From CAYFQV01 sp964413635 (GTDB lineage: Bacteria > Spirochaetota > Spirochaetia > DSM-27196 > PWMO01), in assembly GCA_964413635.1 (NCBI GenBank), contig CAYPTH010000021.1, forward strand, positions 1-33,214: 33,214 nt of DNA, written 5' to 3'. The position numbers and the translations under genes are program-made. This document shows, piece after piece, positions 31,784 to 33,214 of the stretch. A model generated the notes under the pieces. The model was not told the origin of the DNA. It did no database searches and saw only the letters and a list, made by a program, of their open reading frames with translations. The first letter of the stretch is position 1, and each line of letters opens with the position of its first letter.

Positions 31784-33202
31784 CTACAACCAGTAGTACA
31801 GATTCATCTCGAAGGGGTGCGGCCGGTTCCGAACGGCGATTACCTCTTTCATCTTCTCGGAAATCCAGCTCTCAATGAGCTCATCGTTGAAGACGTCGCC
31901 GGCAAGGAGGTAGTCGTGGTCGTCGCGAAGCGCCTCGAGGGCCTCCTCCAGGCTGGTGGGAATGGAGTGGAGAGTGGCCTGCTTCTCCTCGCTCCAGGAG
32001 TAGACGTTCTCGTCGAAGGGGCCGTAGCCGTTCTCCCGGGTGGGCATGGTCTTGTTGCGGATGCCGTCGAGGCCGGCCATGAGGAGGGCGCTCATGGCCA
32101 AGTAGTAGTTACAGGTGCCGTCGCCGGTGCGAAACTCAATGCGCTTGAGCTCCTCGGTGGTGGCGTATTTCGGAATTCGAATGGCCGCGCTGCGGTTTGC
32201 CAGGCCGAAGAAGAGCTTCACCGGCGCCTCGAAGCCCGGTAGCAGGCGCTTGAAGGAGTTCGTGCTGGGGTTGGTGAGTGCGGTGAGAGAGCGCCCATGC
32301 TTCAAGACGCCGCCAATAAAGTAGAGCGCCTCGTCGGATAGGTTCGCGTAGCCTCCCTCGCGGTAGAAGACGTTCTTCCCGCCCTTTCGCAGCTGAATGT
32401 GGAAGTGCATGCCATTGCCGGGCTCGTCGTAGAGGGGCTTCGGCATGAAGGTGGCGGTGAGCCCATGACGAAGCGAGGTGTGGTGCACAATGTCCTTGAT
32501 GTACATCATGCGGTCGGTAATGGTGCTGAACTCGGACGGTTCGGTCTCGATCTCGTTCTGTCCCGAGAGGCCCACCTCGTGGTGGTGATAGCGCACGGGG
32601 CAGCCGATCTCTTCGATCATCTGCACCATCTCCTCCCGAACCGCGGCGTACTTATCAAAGGGAGTATCGATGTGGTAGCCCTTCCGGTACGCCACGGCGG
32701 TGCCGTCCTTATCAATGTAGCTACTCGGCAGATCCTCCTTGTTCTCGGCGCTCGTGAAGTTGTAGCCGGCGCGGTACTTGCCGTTCCACACCTCCGCCTC
32801 GTCAAAGAGGTAGAACTCGAACTCGGGAATCCAGTAGGACTCGTCGGCAATGCCGCTGCGCTTCAAGTACTCTTTGGCGCGCTTGGCGACGCTGCGCGGG
32901 TCCTTCTTCACACCGCGGCGTGTATCCGCGTCGCAGATGTAGCACATCATCCGGATCGTCGGCGCTTGAGAGAATGGGTCGATGACGGCTGTCTCCGGAT
33001 CGGGAAGGAGAATCATGTCGCCGGCCTCGACCGACTGCATGCCGGGTACGCTCGACCCGTCAAAGGGAATGCCCGCTTCCATCACCTTTTCCAGGCGACG
33101 TGCCGGGAAGGTAATGTGGTACCAATTGCCCGTGAGATCGGAGTACTTCAGGTCGATTGCACGAACATCGTTCTCGTCTATCAAGTGCTGCACGCTGGTC
33201 AT
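31784..33202 (-). CDS. glnA: Type I glutamine synthetase
   Basis: The 472-residue enzyme makes glutamine from glutamate, ammonia and ATP. Visible active-site parts are IPFDGSSVPGM, the metal-binding WIPEFEFYLFD, HHHEVGLSGQNEIE, GNGMHFHIQLRKGG, TNPSTNSFKRLLPGFEAPV and NRSAAIRIP, with the C-terminal HPFEMNLYYWL. Length fits the GSI-beta class. The stretch after the last arginine motif reads RIEFRTGDGTCNYYLAMSAL, where most enzymes have PDPxxNPYL. The region of the usual adenylylation Tyr reads DENVYSWSEEKQ rather than NLYDLPPEE, so control by adenylylation is uncertain. The ATG at 33202 follows AGGGGG. The end is 94 bases before the tetR gene on the same strand. The promoter lies outside the window. 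Confidence 0.96.
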   Translation of the reverse strand: MTSVQHLIDENDVRAIDLKYSDLTGNWYHITFPARRLEKVMEAGIPFDGSSVPGMQSVEAGDMILLPDPETAVIDPFSQAPTIRMMCYICDADTRRGVKKDPRSVAKRAKEYLKRSGIADESYWIPEFEFYLFDEAEVWNGKYRAGYNFTSAENKEDLPSSYIDKDGTAVAYRKGYHIDTPFDKYAAVREEMVQMIEEIGCPVRYHHHEVGLSGQNEIETEPSEFSTITDRMMYIKDIVHHTSLRHGLTATFMPKPLYDEPGNGMHFHIQLRKGGKNVFYREGGYANLSDEALYFIGGVLKHGRSLTALTNPSTNSFKRLLPGFEAPVKLFFGLANRSAAIRIPKYATTEELKRIEFRTGDGTCNYYLAMSALLMAGLDGIRNKTMPTRENGYGPFDENVYSWSEEKQATLHSIPTSLEEALEALRDDHDYLLAGDVFNDELIESWISEKMKEVIAVRNRPHPFEMNLYYWL

Positions 33203-33214
33203 GAGCGCCCCCTG

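Overview
The window looks like GC-rich chromosomal DNA from a diderm (Gram-negative-type) bacterium. It encodes a TolC-like outer-membrane channel, a complete RND efflux set, a membrane-bound lytic transglycosylase and several lipoproteins. A PrcB-like secreted protein, tandem FMN-binding-type domains, TPR histidine kinases and a chemotaxis-receptor relic would suit a free-living member of the Spirochaetota. That assignment is an inference from gene content; there is no rRNA or other decisive marker here. The run of 100 N shows it is a draft or metagenome scaffold. No tRNA, rRNA, insertion sequence or CRISPR array was seen, and there is no gene-free stretch longer than about 270 bases.

Layout. 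1-199 (-): the start of a lipoprotein cut by the window edge. 289-3566 (-): a translationally coupled pair, MltF-type lytic transglycosylase then cytoplasmic TPR histidine kinase. 3670-6887 (+): a coupled pair, exported L-isoaspartyl methyltransferase then a large membrane protein with a degenerate spermidine-synthase-like domain. 6870-7793 (-): a NicO/RcnA-like membrane protein without its usual His motif. 7890-9794 (+): DUF255/thioredoxin-domain protein. 9688-10674 (-): endonuclease IV, with a tail antisense to the previous gene. 10719-11543 (-): duplicated FMN-binding-type protein. 11605-12135 (+): PrcB-like secreted protein. 12068-15612 (-): class C beta-lactamase-fold hydrolase, then an MFS transporter fused to a Nudix CoA-pyrophosphatase-like domain. 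15806-16225 (+): DoxX protein with a clear terminator. 16299-17039 (-): TruC-like pseudouridine synthase. 17226-18356 (+): Ldh2-type dehydrogenase. 18407-19132 (-): BI-1 family protein. 19261-19896 (-): site-2 protease. 19929-20092 (-): relic of a chemotaxis receptor. 20167-23680 (+): diguanylate cyclase, TetR regulator and HisKA_2 sensor kinase. 23710-31689 (-): TetR, membrane fusion protein, RND pump, unusual lipoprotein, TolC. 31784-33202 (-): glutamine synthetase.

The efflux operon reads from 31689 down to 23710, with overlapping or near-touching genes throughout. A 20-bp perfect-arm inverted repeat lies over the predicted tetR promoter, so autoregulation is likely. The fusion-protein gene is broken by the N gap, but both sides carry the same coding sequence. 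The gene is therefore probably intact in the organism (about 374 residues) and mis-scaffolded here.

The most unusual items are the MFS-Nudix fusion with its coupled serine hydrolase, the exported SAM-dependent Pcm coupled to a membrane protein with a decayed SAM-fold motif, the Cna-B/SdrD-like lipoprotein inside the efflux operon, and several genes whose predicted promoters sit so close to the start codon that the mRNA may be leaderless.
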